The notes under the pieces are model-generated. The model was not told where the DNA came from, searched no databases, and saw only the letters and a list, made by a program, of their open reading frames with translations. Positions 14,838-24,236 of a DNA stretch of 64,000 nt are shown piece after piece. This DNA is from BOKV01 sp049289295 (lineage in GTDB: Bacteria; Pseudomonadota; Alphaproteobacteria; Rhizobiales; Rhizobiaceae), in NCBI GenBank assembly GCA_049289295.1, contig JBATLL010000035.1:1-64000 (forward strand), written 5' to 3'. The position numbers and the translations under genes are program-made. The stretch's first letter is position 1; every line of letters begins with the position of its first letter.

Positions 14838-15272
14838 TTACTTGCGCTTCGTACCGCGCTTTCGACCCAAACCCATTTCGCGGGCGAGTCTGGAGCGTGC
14901 CTCGGCGTAGCTTGGCGCAACCATCGGATAGTCCGACGCCAGGCCCCACTTCTCCCGATAATCTTCGGGTGAGAGGTCATAATGCGTACGCAGATGGCGC
15001 TTGAGCGACTTGAATTTCTTCCCGTCTTCCAGGCAGATGATGTAGTCGTCGAAGACAGACTTCTTCGGCGAAACTGCCGGTTTGGCCCGTTCAACTACAG
15101 GTGCTGCAGAACCTGCGCTGAGGCGCGTAAGTGCTGCATGAACTTCGCCAATAAGGTTTGGCAAATCTGTCGTCGAAACCGGGTTGTTGCTCACATATGC
15201 AGAAACGACATCTGCCGCAAGTTCCACGAGAATCGTGGAGTCAGAGTTGTTCTGGCTTTCCATATTTTCCAT
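14838..15272 (-). CDS. mucR: MucR/Ros family zinc-finger regulator
   Basis: A 144-residue global repressor family of Rhizobiales that controls exopolysaccharide, motility and cell-cycle genes. The zinc-finger region DYIICLEDGKKFKSLKRHLR is followed by THY: Cys80, Asp83, His93 and His97 fit C-x2-D-x9-H-x3-H, so the second cysteine of Ros is an aspartate here, as in some Mesorhizobium members. The C-terminal YREKWGLASDYPMVAPSYAE block is diagnostic. The upstream region (15273-15450) is very AT-rich, as expected for autoregulation by MucR, which prefers AT-rich DNA. Confidence 0.93.
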   Translation of the reverse strand: MENMESQNNSDSTILVELAADVVSAYVSNNPVSTTDLPNLIGEVHAALTRLSAGSAAPVVERAKPAVSPKKSVFDDYIICLEDGKKFKSLKRHLRTHYDLSPEDYREKWGLASDYPMVAPSYAEARSRLAREMGLGRKRGTKRK

Positions 15273-15433
15273 TTTCGTTCTCTGTTCCGGCCGCTTTTCA
15301 CGGCCTTTCCTGTTGTTTGGCTTGTGCTTCTCCTAGACACCCCGAACCACAAGCTTACCCCTGATAACTTTAACCAGTGAAAGTTGTCAAGTTAAGGCGG
15401 ATCACGTTTTTCAGTCATATTTCCAAATCTTTT

Positions 15434-15457
15434 CTTCATTCAAAATAAAAAATGAAG
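15434..15457. repeat. AT-rich inverted repeat
   Basis: CTTCATT (15434-15440) and AATGAAG (15451-15457) can form a hairpin with a 10-base A-rich loop. It lies downstream of mnhG (minus strand) and upstream of mucR. It could be a weak terminator of the mnh operon or part of a MucR binding region. Confidence 0.35.
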
Positions 15458-15548
15458 TATAAATACAACGCTGCGGTTGAATTTATTAGCCATATATCGA
15501 AACAGGACGCAATGCAGGTGTCAGTGCCGCCGGGTTTCTGGTTGGGGA

Positions 15549-15890
15549 TCAGGAACGTGGCGGCTCTTCCTGGGACATCTCGTCGAGGACCGAGCCTTCC
15601 CATAGCCGGTAGCCGACGCTGTAGGCTGCCTTGGCAAGCAGGTGTGCCGATACCGGGGCAGTCAGCAGGAAGAAGATCACGCCTGCCACCGCCCGCGTGG
15701 CCGTGGCGAGGTCGCCGCCCACCAGCGCCAGTGCGAGCATCATAAGTCCCGAACCGACCGTTCCCGCCTTGGAAGCGGCGTGCATGCGCGAATAGACGTC
15801 TGGCAGGCGAAGGAGGCCAAGGGCTGCGGCCATAGCAAAGATAGAACCGATGATGATCAGAATGCCAGCCAGGTATGTGGTCACAATCAT
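15549..15890 (-). CDS. mnhG: Mrp/Mnh Na+/H+ antiporter subunit G
   Basis: A 113-residue protein with three hydrophobic segments and the MrpG hallmark LGLLRLPDVYSRMHAASKAGT near residue 25-45. It is the last gene of the mnhABCDEFG operon and overlaps mnhF by four bases. In the inner membrane the complex exchanges Na+ (or K+) for H+ for pH and salt tolerance. Confidence 0.93.
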   Translation of the reverse strand: MIVTTYLAGILIIIGSIFAMAAALGLLRLPDVYSRMHAASKAGTVGSGLMMLALALVGGDLATATRAVAGVIFFLLTAPVSAHLLAKAAYSVGYRLWEGSVLDEMSQEEPPRS

Positions 15891-16207
15891 TTTGTGCCCT
15901 CGCTATCGCCAAGACCTGCATCGGCGCTCCTGCCGCGTTCAATGATGAAGCGGGCAAAGGCGATCGTTGCGAGGAAGCCGACAAGGCCAAGCGCAATCGC
16001 TATGTCGAGATAGAGTGAAAAACCTGTCTTGACGCCGATGACGGCGATGAAGCCGATGGCGGTTGCGACAAGCGTGTCCAGCGCAAGGACGCGATCTGGA
16101 AGTGTCGGCCCCATGATCACCCGCGCCACCGTAATGGCGAACGCCAGGGACAGGACGCCCAGCGAAAGAAACACAGCGAAATCGAGGAAAGCCTGGGCGC
16201 CGCTCAT
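15887..16207 (-). CDS. mnhF: Mrp/Mnh Na+/H+ antiporter subunit F
   Basis: A 106-residue protein with three transmembrane helices and the conserved RVIMGPTLPDRVLALDTLVA motif after the first helix, characteristic of MrpF. It overlaps both neighbours by four bases (ATGA), indicating translational coupling within the operon. Confidence 0.93.
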   Translation of the reverse strand: MSGAQAFLDFAVFLSLGVLSLAFAITVARVIMGPTLPDRVLALDTLVATAIGFIAVIGVKTGFSLYLDIAIALGLVGFLATIAFARFIIERGRSADAGLGDSEGTK

Positions 16208-16677
16208 CTGAAAGCCTCCATGATCTTGCGCTCGAACCCATCGGCAATGTCGCGCTTGGTACCTTCGGGATCGGAACAGTCGACCGCGTGCACGAAGAGG
16301 AACCTGCGGTCATGGGAGACATCGACAGACAGCGTTCCCGGTGTCAGCGTTATGAGGTTTGCCAGCAAGGTGATTTCGAAATCCCGGTCCACCTTCAGCG
16401 GGTAGGCGATGATGCCGGGTTTCATTTCCATTCGAGGCGACACGACAAGCCAGGCGACCTTGATCGCGGAGAGCGCCAGTTCGTACAGGAAAAGTAGAAT
16501 CAGGGAGGCGATCTTGCGAACCCGGCTGAAATAGCCGGTGGTGCCGACCTGCTCACGGATCAGCCACAGTGCAAAACTGCCAAGCAGGAAACCGAAAAGG
16601 AGATTGAGCTCGGTAAATGAACCGGTGACCGCAGCCCAGGCCAATGCCAGCATGATGTTGACGAAGAAGAGCTTCAC
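16204..16677 (-). CDS. mnhE: Mrp/Mnh Na+/H+ antiporter subunit E
   Basis: About 157 residues. Two N-terminal hydrophobic segments (FFVNIMLALAWAAVTGSF, LLFGFLLGSFALWLI) and a third near residue 60 are followed by the conserved cytosolic domain LANLITLTPGTLSVDVSHD of MrpE. GTG at 16677 overlaps the mnhD stop (GTGA) and fixes the start; a longer open frame reaching 17091 runs antisense-like through mnhD in another frame and is not real coding. Confidence 0.92.
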   Translation of the reverse strand: MKLFFVNIMLALAWAAVTGSFTELNLLFGFLLGSFALWLIREQVGTTGYFSRVRKIASLILLFLYELALSAIKVAWLVVSPRMEMKPGIIAYPLKVDRDFEITLLANLITLTPGTLSVDVSHDRRFLFVHAVDCSDPEGTKRDIADGFERKIMEAFR

Positions 16678-18257
16678 TGCACACCTCCAAACACCGAGCC
16701 TATATAGGCCTGCGGATTCTGCAATGAACGCGCCGCATCGGACATGACACTTGAAACGGATTCCGGCATCAGCCCCAGCCAGAGCGATACCGCAATCAGC
16801 AACACCAGAGGAAGATAGGCTTTCGCAGCAGCGGCACCTGCGAGCGGCTCGATCTTCCAGCTTTCTGCACCGTCGCGAACGCCTTGCGGCCCGCCGCGCC
16901 AGAATGCATGCGCCCAAACCCGGATGATCGCAATACTGGTGAGCAGACCGGTCAGGAGAATGCATGCAGCTAGCCAGCCAGCGCTGCCGCTCAAGGCTCC
17001 CTTGACGATCATGATCTTTGGCCAGAAGCCCGAAAAGGGAGGCATGCCCGACACGGCAAAGGCCAGCACGAGAAAGCCTGCCGAGAACCAAGGCATGGCG
17101 GAATAGTGGCCGCCAAGGCGGCGCAGATCAAACTCGCCGCTGGTGCGCATCATGATCGCCACGGCGAGATAGAGCGCGGACATGACAATCATCGAATGGA
17201 CGGCATAGACGAGTGCGCCGGTAAGGCCCAACTGCCCGGAGATCGCGATGCCTGCCAGCATCGAGCCGATGCCGGAGACCACGAGGAACCCCAGCAGGCG
17301 GCGAACGTCTGACTGGGCAAGGGCACCCAATACGCCGAGCACCATTGTCAGGGCTGCAACGATTGCGATCCAGAAGGCCAGCAGGTCACGCTGGGCGGCG
17401 AATATCATCACCAGCACGCGCAACAGCGCATAGACTCCGACCTTGGTAAGCAATCCTGCAAACAGAGCGGCGACTACCAGACGCGGTGTATGATAGGAGG
17501 CAGGCAGCCAGAAATTGAGCGGGAATGCAGCTGCCTTCATGGCAAAAGCGAAAAGGTAGAGACAGGCAATCGTGAATATCGGCGCATTGTCCGGAAGGGT
17601 CGGCACCTTGCGCGTGATATCGGCCATGTTGAGAGTGCCGAACACGCCGTAAAGATAACCGGTGGCGATCAGGAACAGTGTTGTCGCGACCAGGTTCAGG
17701 AACGCGTATTTGAGTGTTCCCTCAAGTTGCGCCTTTTCGCCGCCAAGCACGATCAGTCCGAAGGATGAGATCAGCAGCACTTCGAACCAGACATAGAGGT
17801 TGAAGATGTCGCCGGTCAGGAATGCGCCATTCACGCCTGCCATCATCAGCATGAAGAAGGGATAGAATCCGTATCTGAGCCTTGCTGGTTCGGTTTCACC
17901 GGCTGCAAAGACGCCGCAGGCGAGCGCGACGATGGAAGCGGTCAGAACCAGTGCGGCACTCATTGTGTCCACGGTGAACGATATGCCGAATGGCGGTAGC
18001 CATTTGCCCATGGTCATTGTGAGCGGGCCGGTATCAATGACCCGCAAGAGCAGGCCGATGGATATCGCCACAAGCATTACCAGAACCGATATGGCACCGG
18101 CCGCCTGTACGCCGGTCTGGCGTCTAGCCATCAGCAGGACCGCGCCTGCCATGAGAGGAAGGAGGACCGGTGCCACCAACAGCCAGTCGGCGGCTTCCAC
18201 CGGTTTGAGGACCAGCGCGGCTGCAGGATCGACTTGGTAATTTCCGGGCGAAGCCAT
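16674..18257 (-). CDS. mnhD: Mrp/Mnh Na+/H+ antiporter subunit D
   Basis: A 527-residue polytopic protein of the NuoL/M/N-like proton-translocating family with about 14 helices. Conserved segments include the GDIFNLYVWFEVLLISSFGL region with the essential Glu, KAAAFPLNFWLPASYHTPR with Lys and His, and GLLTKVGVYALLRV. The length is normal for MrpD. It starts 9 bases after mnhC. Confidence 0.93.
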   Translation of the reverse strand: MASPGNYQVDPAAALVLKPVEAADWLLVAPVLLPLMAGAVLLMARRQTGVQAAGAISVLVMLVAISIGLLLRVIDTGPLTMTMGKWLPPFGISFTVDTMSAALVLTASIVALACGVFAAGETEPARLRYGFYPFFMLMMAGVNGAFLTGDIFNLYVWFEVLLISSFGLIVLGGEKAQLEGTLKYAFLNLVATTLFLIATGYLYGVFGTLNMADITRKVPTLPDNAPIFTIACLYLFAFAMKAAAFPLNFWLPASYHTPRLVVAALFAGLLTKVGVYALLRVLVMIFAAQRDLLAFWIAIVAALTMVLGVLGALAQSDVRRLLGFLVVSGIGSMLAGIAISGQLGLTGALVYAVHSMIVMSALYLAVAIMMRTSGEFDLRRLGGHYSAMPWFSAGFLVLAFAVSGMPPFSGFWPKIMIVKGALSGSAGWLAACILLTGLLTSIAIIRVWAHAFWRGGPQGVRDGAESWKIEPLAGAAAAKAYLPLVLLIAVSLWLGLMPESVSSVMSDAARSLQNPQAYIGSVFGGVQ

Positions 18258-18266
18258 TATCGATCC

Positions 18267-18647
18267 CTAGTATCCTGCCGGTGGTGGAAGATCGTCTGCA
18301 GGTTCCGACAGGCGCATTTCCTGCGTGTCGTCGGTACCCAGTTCCTGATAGGTGCGATAGCTGAGCACCAGCAGGAAGGCGAAGAACGAAAACGAAATCA
18401 CGATTGCCGTGAGGATCAGGGCCTGGGGAAGCGGATTTGCCGTGATGCTGGCTGGCACGGGATCCGACACGCCGATGATTGGCGGCACTTCACGGGTCAG
18501 CCTGCCCGCCGTGAAGATCAACAGGTTCACCGCATTGCCCAGCAGTGCCACGCCAAGAAGCATGCGAATGACATGGCGGGACAGCAGCAGGTAAATCGCC
18601 ACCGCGAAGAAACAGCTGACGAGAATGGCCAGGATTGGCTCCATCAA
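18267..18647 (-). CDS. mnhC: Mrp/Mnh Na+/H+ antiporter subunit C
   Basis: A 126-residue, three-helix NuoK-like subunit with LLLSRHVIRMLLGVALLGNA, then VNLLIF, and the DPVPxxITANPLPQALILTAI motif (DPVPASITANPLPQALILTA) typical of MrpC. The start overlaps the mnhB stop. Two adjacent Met codons (18647, 18644) are possible. Confidence 0.93.
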   Translation of the reverse strand: MMEPILAILVSCFFAVAIYLLLSRHVIRMLLGVALLGNAVNLLIFTAGRLTREVPPIIGVSDPVPASITANPLPQALILTAIVISFSFFAFLLVLSYRTYQELGTDDTQEMRLSEPADDLPPPAGY

Positions 18648-19063
18648 TTGTTCTCCCGTTCTTCGAGCGCGAGCGCAATCGAGGTGATGGCACCAACCAC
18701 GACGAAGTAGACTCCGATGTCGAACATCATCGGCGTGGACAGGGCGATTTCGACATTGCCTATCTTCGGGAAAATCCAGATTCCGGTCATGAAGGGCACC
18801 GAGGAAACGACCGAGGGCAGACCTGCGCAGGCTGCAAAAAAGACGCCGAACCCAGCCAGCGTCATCGGATGGAAATAGAGCGCCCTGCGCACCGGTTGCA
18901 CACCGCAGGCAATGCCGTAGATGGCGAATGCGGAAGCCGCGATAAGCCCGCCGATAAAGCCCCCGCCGGGTTCATTGTGCCCTCGCAACAGGACGAATAT
19001 CGAGAACAGCACCATGAGGCTGGTGAAATAGGGCGCGACCGTGCGGAAAATCACCGTGTTCAT
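18644..19063 (-). CDS. mnhB: Mrp/Mnh Na+/H+ antiporter subunit B
   Basis: A 139-residue membrane protein with the MrpB signature RGHNEPGGGFIGGLIAASAF and a C-terminal VYFVVVGAITSIALALEER helix. It overlaps mnhA by four bases. The upstream subunit A already carries a MrpB-like C-terminal region, as is usual for this operon type. Confidence 0.93.
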   Translation of the reverse strand: MNTVIFRTVAPYFTSLMVLFSIFVLLRGHNEPGGGFIGGLIAASAFAIYGIACGVQPVRRALYFHPMTLAGFGVFFAACAGLPSVVSSVPFMTGIWIFPKIGNVEIALSTPMMFDIGVYFVVVGAITSIALALEERENN

Positions 19064-21447
19064 TTGTGCCCCTTCCCGCTTGCAGGCGCATCAACTGGCG
19101 CTTCAAACGTGCCTTCGTCCGGCACCGTTTTCTGCCGGACGCGAATGACGGCAAGAATTGCCAGACCTGCCACCATCACCACCGCTATCTCGCCGAGTGT
19201 GTCGAGACCGCGGAAGTCGACAATGATGACATTCACGATGTTGCGCCCGTGGGCAATTGTCCGGCTGAACTGGGCGAAGAAATCGGACAACTCCGTGTTG
19301 AACGGCACCTGGACGACAGCAAGAAGCAGCAGGCCAAGCGCAAGCGCTCCGGCAACGGCAACCGAGGCGTCGAACAGGCTTTCAGCCAGCGGACGGTGGT
19401 CCGACTTGTGCAGGCGCAGGCGAGTCATGACGAGTGCCAGGATGACGACAGAGAGGGTTTCGACCATGAACTGCGTGAAGGACAGGTCCGGCGCACCGAA
19501 CAGCATGAAGATGAGCGCCACTGCAAAACCCTGGATGCCAAGCGACACGATGGCAGTGAGCCGGTCGTTTGCGATGATGACCGCGCCAAGCCCGACGATT
19601 GCAATGAAGAATATCCCAGCTTCGTACAGTGTCGGCTTTTGCAGAACGGGGATGGTTGGCAATTCGCCCGCTCCGATCATGGCAAGCAGCAGCAGGATCG
19701 CCATCGCCATGAACACAGTCGTCATGTAGGCTTCGAGCCTTCCGGTGTGGACAAAACGCGTGATGGCAGTGGCCAGGCGAAGCAGTCCGCGCATGAACTG
19801 GTCGAAACCGATATCCGGGCCCCATCCGAACTTCCACAGCCACTTGGCAAGGAACAGGCGCAGGATATCAAGGCGCAGGAACAATGCGACGCCCAGCGCA
19901 ATGGTGACAACCGACAGCAGCAGCGGAACGCCGACATGCAGCAAAGGTACGGCATGGGCCAGGACAGGTGTCCCAGCGACTGCTGAAGCCATGGGTGAAA
20001 TCAGGAAATGGTTCGTCGCGCTGGCAAGGACAGCGCTGGCCAGCCCCGCAACAGAAAGGACTACCGGGCCCGCGAGAAGAAGGAGCGAGCCTTCATGGGC
20101 ATGGTGCAATTGTTCAGGCTTGCGGCCAAAGAACGGCTTGATCGCGACAGCGGCACCTATGACCAGCATCAGCGCATTGCCAATGATTGCCAGGAGCATC
20201 AGCATGTTCTGCCAGGCACCGGGACCGGTCATGGCGGCGTAAATTTCTTCCTTGGCCATGAACCCGACAAAGGGTGGAATGCCCGCCATTGACAGTGCCG
20301 CCAGCGCGGCTGCGGCAAAGGTGATCGGCATGGCCATGCGCAGGCCGGCCAGCTTGCGGATATCCCTCGTGCCCGCGCCATGGTCAATGTTGCCGGCAAC
20401 CATGAACAAGGTGCCTTTGAAGAGCGAATGGGCAAACAGATAGTAGACTGCAGCCTCGATGGCCTTTTCATTGCCGAAACCGACAAGCATCACCAGCAGG
20501 CCCAGTGAAGCGACGGTCGTGTAGGCGAGCATCAGCTTGAGATCGGTCTGGCGCGCGGCAAGCAGGGTACCGGCAAGCAGCGTCACGATACCGAAGAGGG
20601 GCAACACGGTTTCCCACGCTGGCGTTGCGCCCATGACCGGGTGCATCCGCATCAGCAGATAGACGCCAGCCTTCACCATGGTTGCGGAGTGCAGATAGGC
20701 CGAAACGGGAGTTGGCGCTTCCATCGCATTGGGCAACCAGAAGTGCAGCGGGAACTGCGCCGACTTCGTGAAGGCGCCACCAAGGACCAGGAGGAAGGCC
20801 AGAAGATAGAAGGGGCTTTCGCGCAGCACTTCGCCGCTACGCAGGACAAGCGACAGTTCGCTGGCACCGGTAATTGCATGAATCACGATCATGCCAGCAA
20901 TGAGGATGAGGCCGCCACCGCCAGTAACCACCAGTGCCTGGATTGCTGCGCGCCGGGAGGCCTGACGCGTATGGTCGAACCCGATCAGCAGGAACGAAGT
21001 GATGGAGGTCATTTCCCACAGGACCAGCAGTGCATAGAGATTGTCGGCCATGACCAGACCGAGCATCGAGCCCATGAACAGGAACATGAACATCAGGAAG
21101 CGGCCCTGCTGGGCATGGCCTTTCATGTAACCGCCTGAAAACAGAATGATGAGCGCACCGATACCGGTAATGAGCAATCCGAATACGAGGCTCAGGCCAT
21201 CAAGATGCCATGAGAGATTGACGCCGAGCGAGGGAATCCACGAAACGCCGCCAGTCAGCACTGCACCGTTCGCGATCTCTTCCACTTTCGAAAGCAGATG
21301 CAGGAAGATCGCAAGCGGGAAAAGTGCCAGCGGCCAGACCGCGTGGCTGGACATCAAACGCACGGCAACGGGCGCAAGCAGGGCTGCGATGAATGGCAGC
21401 GCAAGGAAAAGCATGGTCGGCTGGTCGGCCAGAAAAGGCATGCCCAA
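19060..21447 (-). CDS. mnhA: Mrp/Mnh Na+/H+ antiporter subunit A
   Basis: A 795-residue first gene of the operon. The N-terminal two thirds are NuoL-like (LVLWEMTSITSFLLIGFDHT, KSAQFPLHFWLPNAMEAPTP, AYLHSATMVKAGVYLL), with the conserved Glu, Lys and His residues of proton channels. The C-terminal part carries the DUF4040 and MbhE-like helices (LSFTQFMVETLSVVILALVM). This full-length form, about 800 residues, is normal for seven-subunit Mrp systems. The start at 21447 faces msrB across a 223-bp divergent region that must hold both promoters. Confidence 0.93.
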   Translation of the reverse strand: MGMPFLADQPTMLFLALPFIAALLAPVAVRLMSSHAVWPLALFPLAIFLHLLSKVEEIANGAVLTGGVSWIPSLGVNLSWHLDGLSLVFGLLITGIGALIILFSGGYMKGHAQQGRFLMFMFLFMGSMLGLVMADNLYALLVLWEMTSITSFLLIGFDHTRQASRRAAIQALVVTGGGGLILIAGMIVIHAITGASELSLVLRSGEVLRESPFYLLAFLLVLGGAFTKSAQFPLHFWLPNAMEAPTPVSAYLHSATMVKAGVYLLMRMHPVMGATPAWETVLPLFGIVTLLAGTLLAARQTDLKLMLAYTTVASLGLLVMLVGFGNEKAIEAAVYYLFAHSLFKGTLFMVAGNIDHGAGTRDIRKLAGLRMAMPITFAAAALAALSMAGIPPFVGFMAKEEIYAAMTGPGAWQNMLMLLAIIGNALMLVIGAAVAIKPFFGRKPEQLHHAHEGSLLLLAGPVVLSVAGLASAVLASATNHFLISPMASAVAGTPVLAHAVPLLHVGVPLLLSVVTIALGVALFLRLDILRLFLAKWLWKFGWGPDIGFDQFMRGLLRLATAITRFVHTGRLEAYMTTVFMAMAILLLLAMIGAGELPTIPVLQKPTLYEAGIFFIAIVGLGAVIIANDRLTAIVSLGIQGFAVALIFMLFGAPDLSFTQFMVETLSVVILALVMTRLRLHKSDHRPLAESLFDASVAVAGALALGLLLLAVVQVPFNTELSDFFAQFSRTIAHGRNIVNVIIVDFRGLDTLGEIAVVMVAGLAILAVIRVRQKTVPDEGTFEAPVDAPASGKGHK

Positions 21448-21670
21448 GGGTCCTGTTGCTCGAAGGCTGGAAAGCCGGCAGGTAAGTTCACTGGAATTAA
21501 TGATTCATGGGGCATATCGCAAGTTCTGCGAACAAGACGGCAGCGAGTCTTTGCCAACCTGCGCCAATTGCCTGTTGATAGTGGAAAATCTGCCACTAAC
21601 TTCAACTTTGGCAACATGCTCAATTGGAGCACCGCCCTGTGTGGACGGATTGCAGGTGAGGAGAACCGAA

Positions 21671-22069
21671 ATGGTGAAAGTCGAGAAGAGCGAAGCGCAA
21701 TGGCGCGACCAGCTGACACCCGAACAGTTTCAGATTACCCGCAGGCACGGCACCGAGCGGGCCTTTTCAGGACCCCATCAGCATGAAAAACGCCCCGGCA
21801 CCTTTCAGTGTGTGTGCTGCGGGAATGCGTTGTTTGCAACCAGCGCCAAGTTCGAATCCGGCACTGGTTGGCCGTCCTTCTTCCAGCCCATCACCCCTGA
21901 AGCGGTGAGTGCGCACAGTGACCGTTCGTTCTTCATGACACGCACGGAAATCCGCTGCGCCGATTGCGATGCGCATCTGGGCCATGTATTTGCGGATGGA
22001 CCACAGCCAACGGGCCAGCGCTACTGCATGAATGGACATGCAATGGTGTTCCTGCCCGACAGCGAGTAA
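21671..22069 (+). CDS. msrB: Peptide-methionine (R)-S-oxide reductase
   Basis: A 132-residue enzyme that reduces methionine-R-sulfoxide in proteins using thioredoxin. Two zinc-binding pairs (CVCC, Cys47/Cys50; CADC, Cys96/Cys99), the substrate loop GTGWPSFFQP and the catalytic Cys119 in RYCMNG are all present. ATG at 21671 is preceded by GAGGAGA, and the longer open frame upstream is not conserved. It is followed after 29 bases by the protease gene, probably on the same transcript. Confidence 0.93.
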   Translation: MVKVEKSEAQWRDQLTPEQFQITRRHGTERAFSGPHQHEKRPGTFQCVCCGNALFATSAKFESGTGWPSFFQPITPEAVSAHSDRSFFMTRTEIRCADCDAHLGHVFADGPQPTGQRYCMNGHAMVFLPDSE

Positions 22070-22098
22070 GTCCAGATTCAGGAAACCGGATAGCAGCC

Positions 22099-24195
22099 AT
22101 GGCCTTTGAGAAATCCGCCGAGCAGGCGCCGCAGACGGCAAGAAAACCGCACAAGACGGTTCACCATGGCGTTGAAAGAACCGACGACTATGCCTGGATC
22201 AGGGCGCGCAACTGGCAGGAAGTGATGCGCGATCCCTCAGCCCTGCCCTATGAAATCCGCCTGCATCTTGAAGAAGAAAACAATTATCAGCGCGCGCAGA
22301 TGGTCGATACCAAGCCGCTGCAGTCGAGGCTGTTTGTGGAGATGAAGCAGAGGATCAAGGAGGACGATTCCTCGGTGCCGATGCGCGACGGTCCCTGGGC
22401 TTATGGCGTGCGCTTCGAACATGGCGGCGAACATGTGAAATATGTTCGTGTGCCGAGCGAGGGTGGCGATGAAACCGTGATGCTGGACGGCGACCGGGAA
22501 GCAAGGGGCAAGGGCTATTTTCGCATTGCCGGTGCGGGGCATTCGCCCGACCACCGCATCCTGTCCTGGGCCTATGACGACAAGGGGTCCGAACTGTTCT
22601 CGATCCGGTTTCGCGATCTGGCGAGCGGGAAGGATATGGACGACGTCATCACCGATACAGGCGGCGGCGGAGTGTTCAGCGCCGACAGCCGCATGTTCGT
22701 CTATACCCGTGTCGATGAAAACCACCGTCCCTCGAAACTGTTCATCCACCGCGTCGGCCAGTGCGAAGAGGACGTCCATATTCACGAGGAACCCGATCCG
22801 GGCTTTTTCCTGGGCGCAGGCAAGACGCAGTCGGGCAACTACATCACCATCGACGCGCACGATCACGAAACAAGCCAGGCCTGGCTGCTGCCGGCCAGCG
22901 ACCCCTTTGCCGCGCCCGTCAAGGTTTCGGATCGCGAAACCGGGATTCAATATTCCATCGATGAGGGCGACGGCGTTCTCTACATCCTTACCAATCGCGA
23001 CGGTGCCAAGGACTTCAAGATCGCTACGGCGCCTGCCGAGACGCCGCAGCCGGAATTCTGGCAGGATCTTGTGGCACACAAGGAAGGTCGGCTGATCCTT
23101 GCCCATGGCATCTACAAGCGCCATCTGGTCTGGCTTGAAAGGGAAAACGGCCTCCCGCGTATTGTCGTGCACCGTCTTGGCGATGGGCAGCAGCATCCGA
23201 TCGCCTTCGAGGAGGAAGCCTATTCACTCGGGCTTTCAGGCGAGTTCGAATTCGACACAGACATGATCCGCTTCACCTATTCCTCCATGACCACACCGTC
23301 GCAGACGTTCGACTACAACATGGAGACCCGCGAGCGGGTGCTCATCAAGGAGCAGGAAGTTCCATCGGGGCATGACAGCGCCGACTATGTCACCCGACGC
23401 CTAATGGCTCCAGCGAGCGATGGCGAACTGGTGCCCGTGTCAATTCTCTATCGCAAGGATACGCCGCTCGACGGTACTGCGCCCTGCCTTCTCTATGGAT
23501 ATGGCAGCTATGGCATCACCATTCCTGCAGCGTTCAACACGAATGCGCTTTCCCTTGCCGATCGGGGATTCGTCTATGCCATCGCGCATGTTCGCGGTGG
23601 CAAGGACAAGGGATATGGCTGGTACGAGGACGGCAAGCGCTCAAAAAAAGCCAACACATTCAGTGACTTCATTGCCGCAGCCCATCATCTGATCGCAGAA
23701 AGATGCACTTCGAAGGGCAGGATTGTTGCACAGGGAGGAAGCGCAGGCGGCATGTTGATGGGGGCCATTGCCAACATGGAACCGGAACTTTTTACCGGAA
23801 TTCTGGCGGAAGTACCGTTTGTCGATGTTCTAAACACCATGCTGGACGACAGCCTGCCGCTGACCCCGCCGGAATGGCCCGAATGGGGCAATCCGCTGGC
23901 CTCGGCCAGGGAGTTCGAGAGCATCGCCTCCTGGTCCCCTTATGACAATGTGAGCGACCATGCCTATCCGCCGGTCATGGCCATAGCCGGGCTTACCGAT
24001 CCGCGCGTAACCTATTGGGAGCCGGCAAAATGGGTCGCGAAATTGCGCGAACATCACACCGGCAGCGCGCCCATCATGCTCAAGACCAACATGGGTGCTG
24101 GTCATGCCGGGGCACCAGGTCGTTTCCAGCGGCTGGAGGAAGTGGCGTTCAGCTACGCCTTTGCAATCAAGGCAGCGGGCCTTCCCCTGACCTGA
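22099..24195 (+). CDS. ptrB: Oligopeptidase B (S9A prolyl oligopeptidase family)
   Basis: A 698-residue cytosolic serine peptidase that cleaves short peptides after basic residues. An N-terminal seven-bladed propeller (about 1-420) gates a C-terminal alpha/beta hydrolase. The catalytic residues can be placed: Ser548 in QGGSAGGML, Asp634 in GLTDPRVTYWEP and His669 in GAGHAG. The segment YGSYGITIPAAFN before the hydrolase core is typical of PtrB. ATG at 22099 is used; upstream codons overlap msrB. Confidence 0.9.
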   Translation: MAFEKSAEQAPQTARKPHKTVHHGVERTDDYAWIRARNWQEVMRDPSALPYEIRLHLEEENNYQRAQMVDTKPLQSRLFVEMKQRIKEDDSSVPMRDGPWAYGVRFEHGGEHVKYVRVPSEGGDETVMLDGDREARGKGYFRIAGAGHSPDHRILSWAYDDKGSELFSIRFRDLASGKDMDDVITDTGGGGVFSADSRMFVYTRVDENHRPSKLFIHRVGQCEEDVHIHEEPDPGFFLGAGKTQSGNYITIDAHDHETSQAWLLPASDPFAAPVKVSDRETGIQYSIDEGDGVLYILTNRDGAKDFKIATAPAETPQPEFWQDLVAHKEGRLILAHGIYKRHLVWLERENGLPRIVVHRLGDGQQHPIAFEEEAYSLGLSGEFEFDTDMIRFTYSSMTTPSQTFDYNMETRERVLIKEQEVPSGHDSADYVTRRLMAPASDGELVPVSILYRKDTPLDGTAPCLLYGYGSYGITIPAAFNTNALSLADRGFVYAIAHVRGGKDKGYGWYEDGKRSKKANTFSDFIAAAHHLIAERCTSKGRIVAQGGSAGGMLMGAIANMEPELFTGILAEVPFVDVLNTMLDDSLPLTPPEWPEWGNPLASAREFESIASWSPYDNVSDHAYPPVMAIAGLTDPRVTYWEPAKWVAKLREHHTGSAPIMLKTNMGAGHAGAPGRFQRLEEVAFSYAFAIKAAGLPLT

Positions 24196-24236
24196 CAGCC
24201 TGCACCATTGATCTGCGCGGATCGTGACGCCAGCGA

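Noticed and set aside
16204..17091. Long 295-residue version of mnhE
   Set aside because: Its first 138 residues lie over mnhD in another frame; GTG at 16677 gives the normal MrpE length and overlaps the mnhD stop.
18635..19729. Plus-strand open frame of 364 residues, and a similar 306-residue frame at 19066-19986
   Set aside because: Antisense to mnhB and mnhA; very rich in His, Arg and Asp, typical of shadow frames of membrane protein genes.
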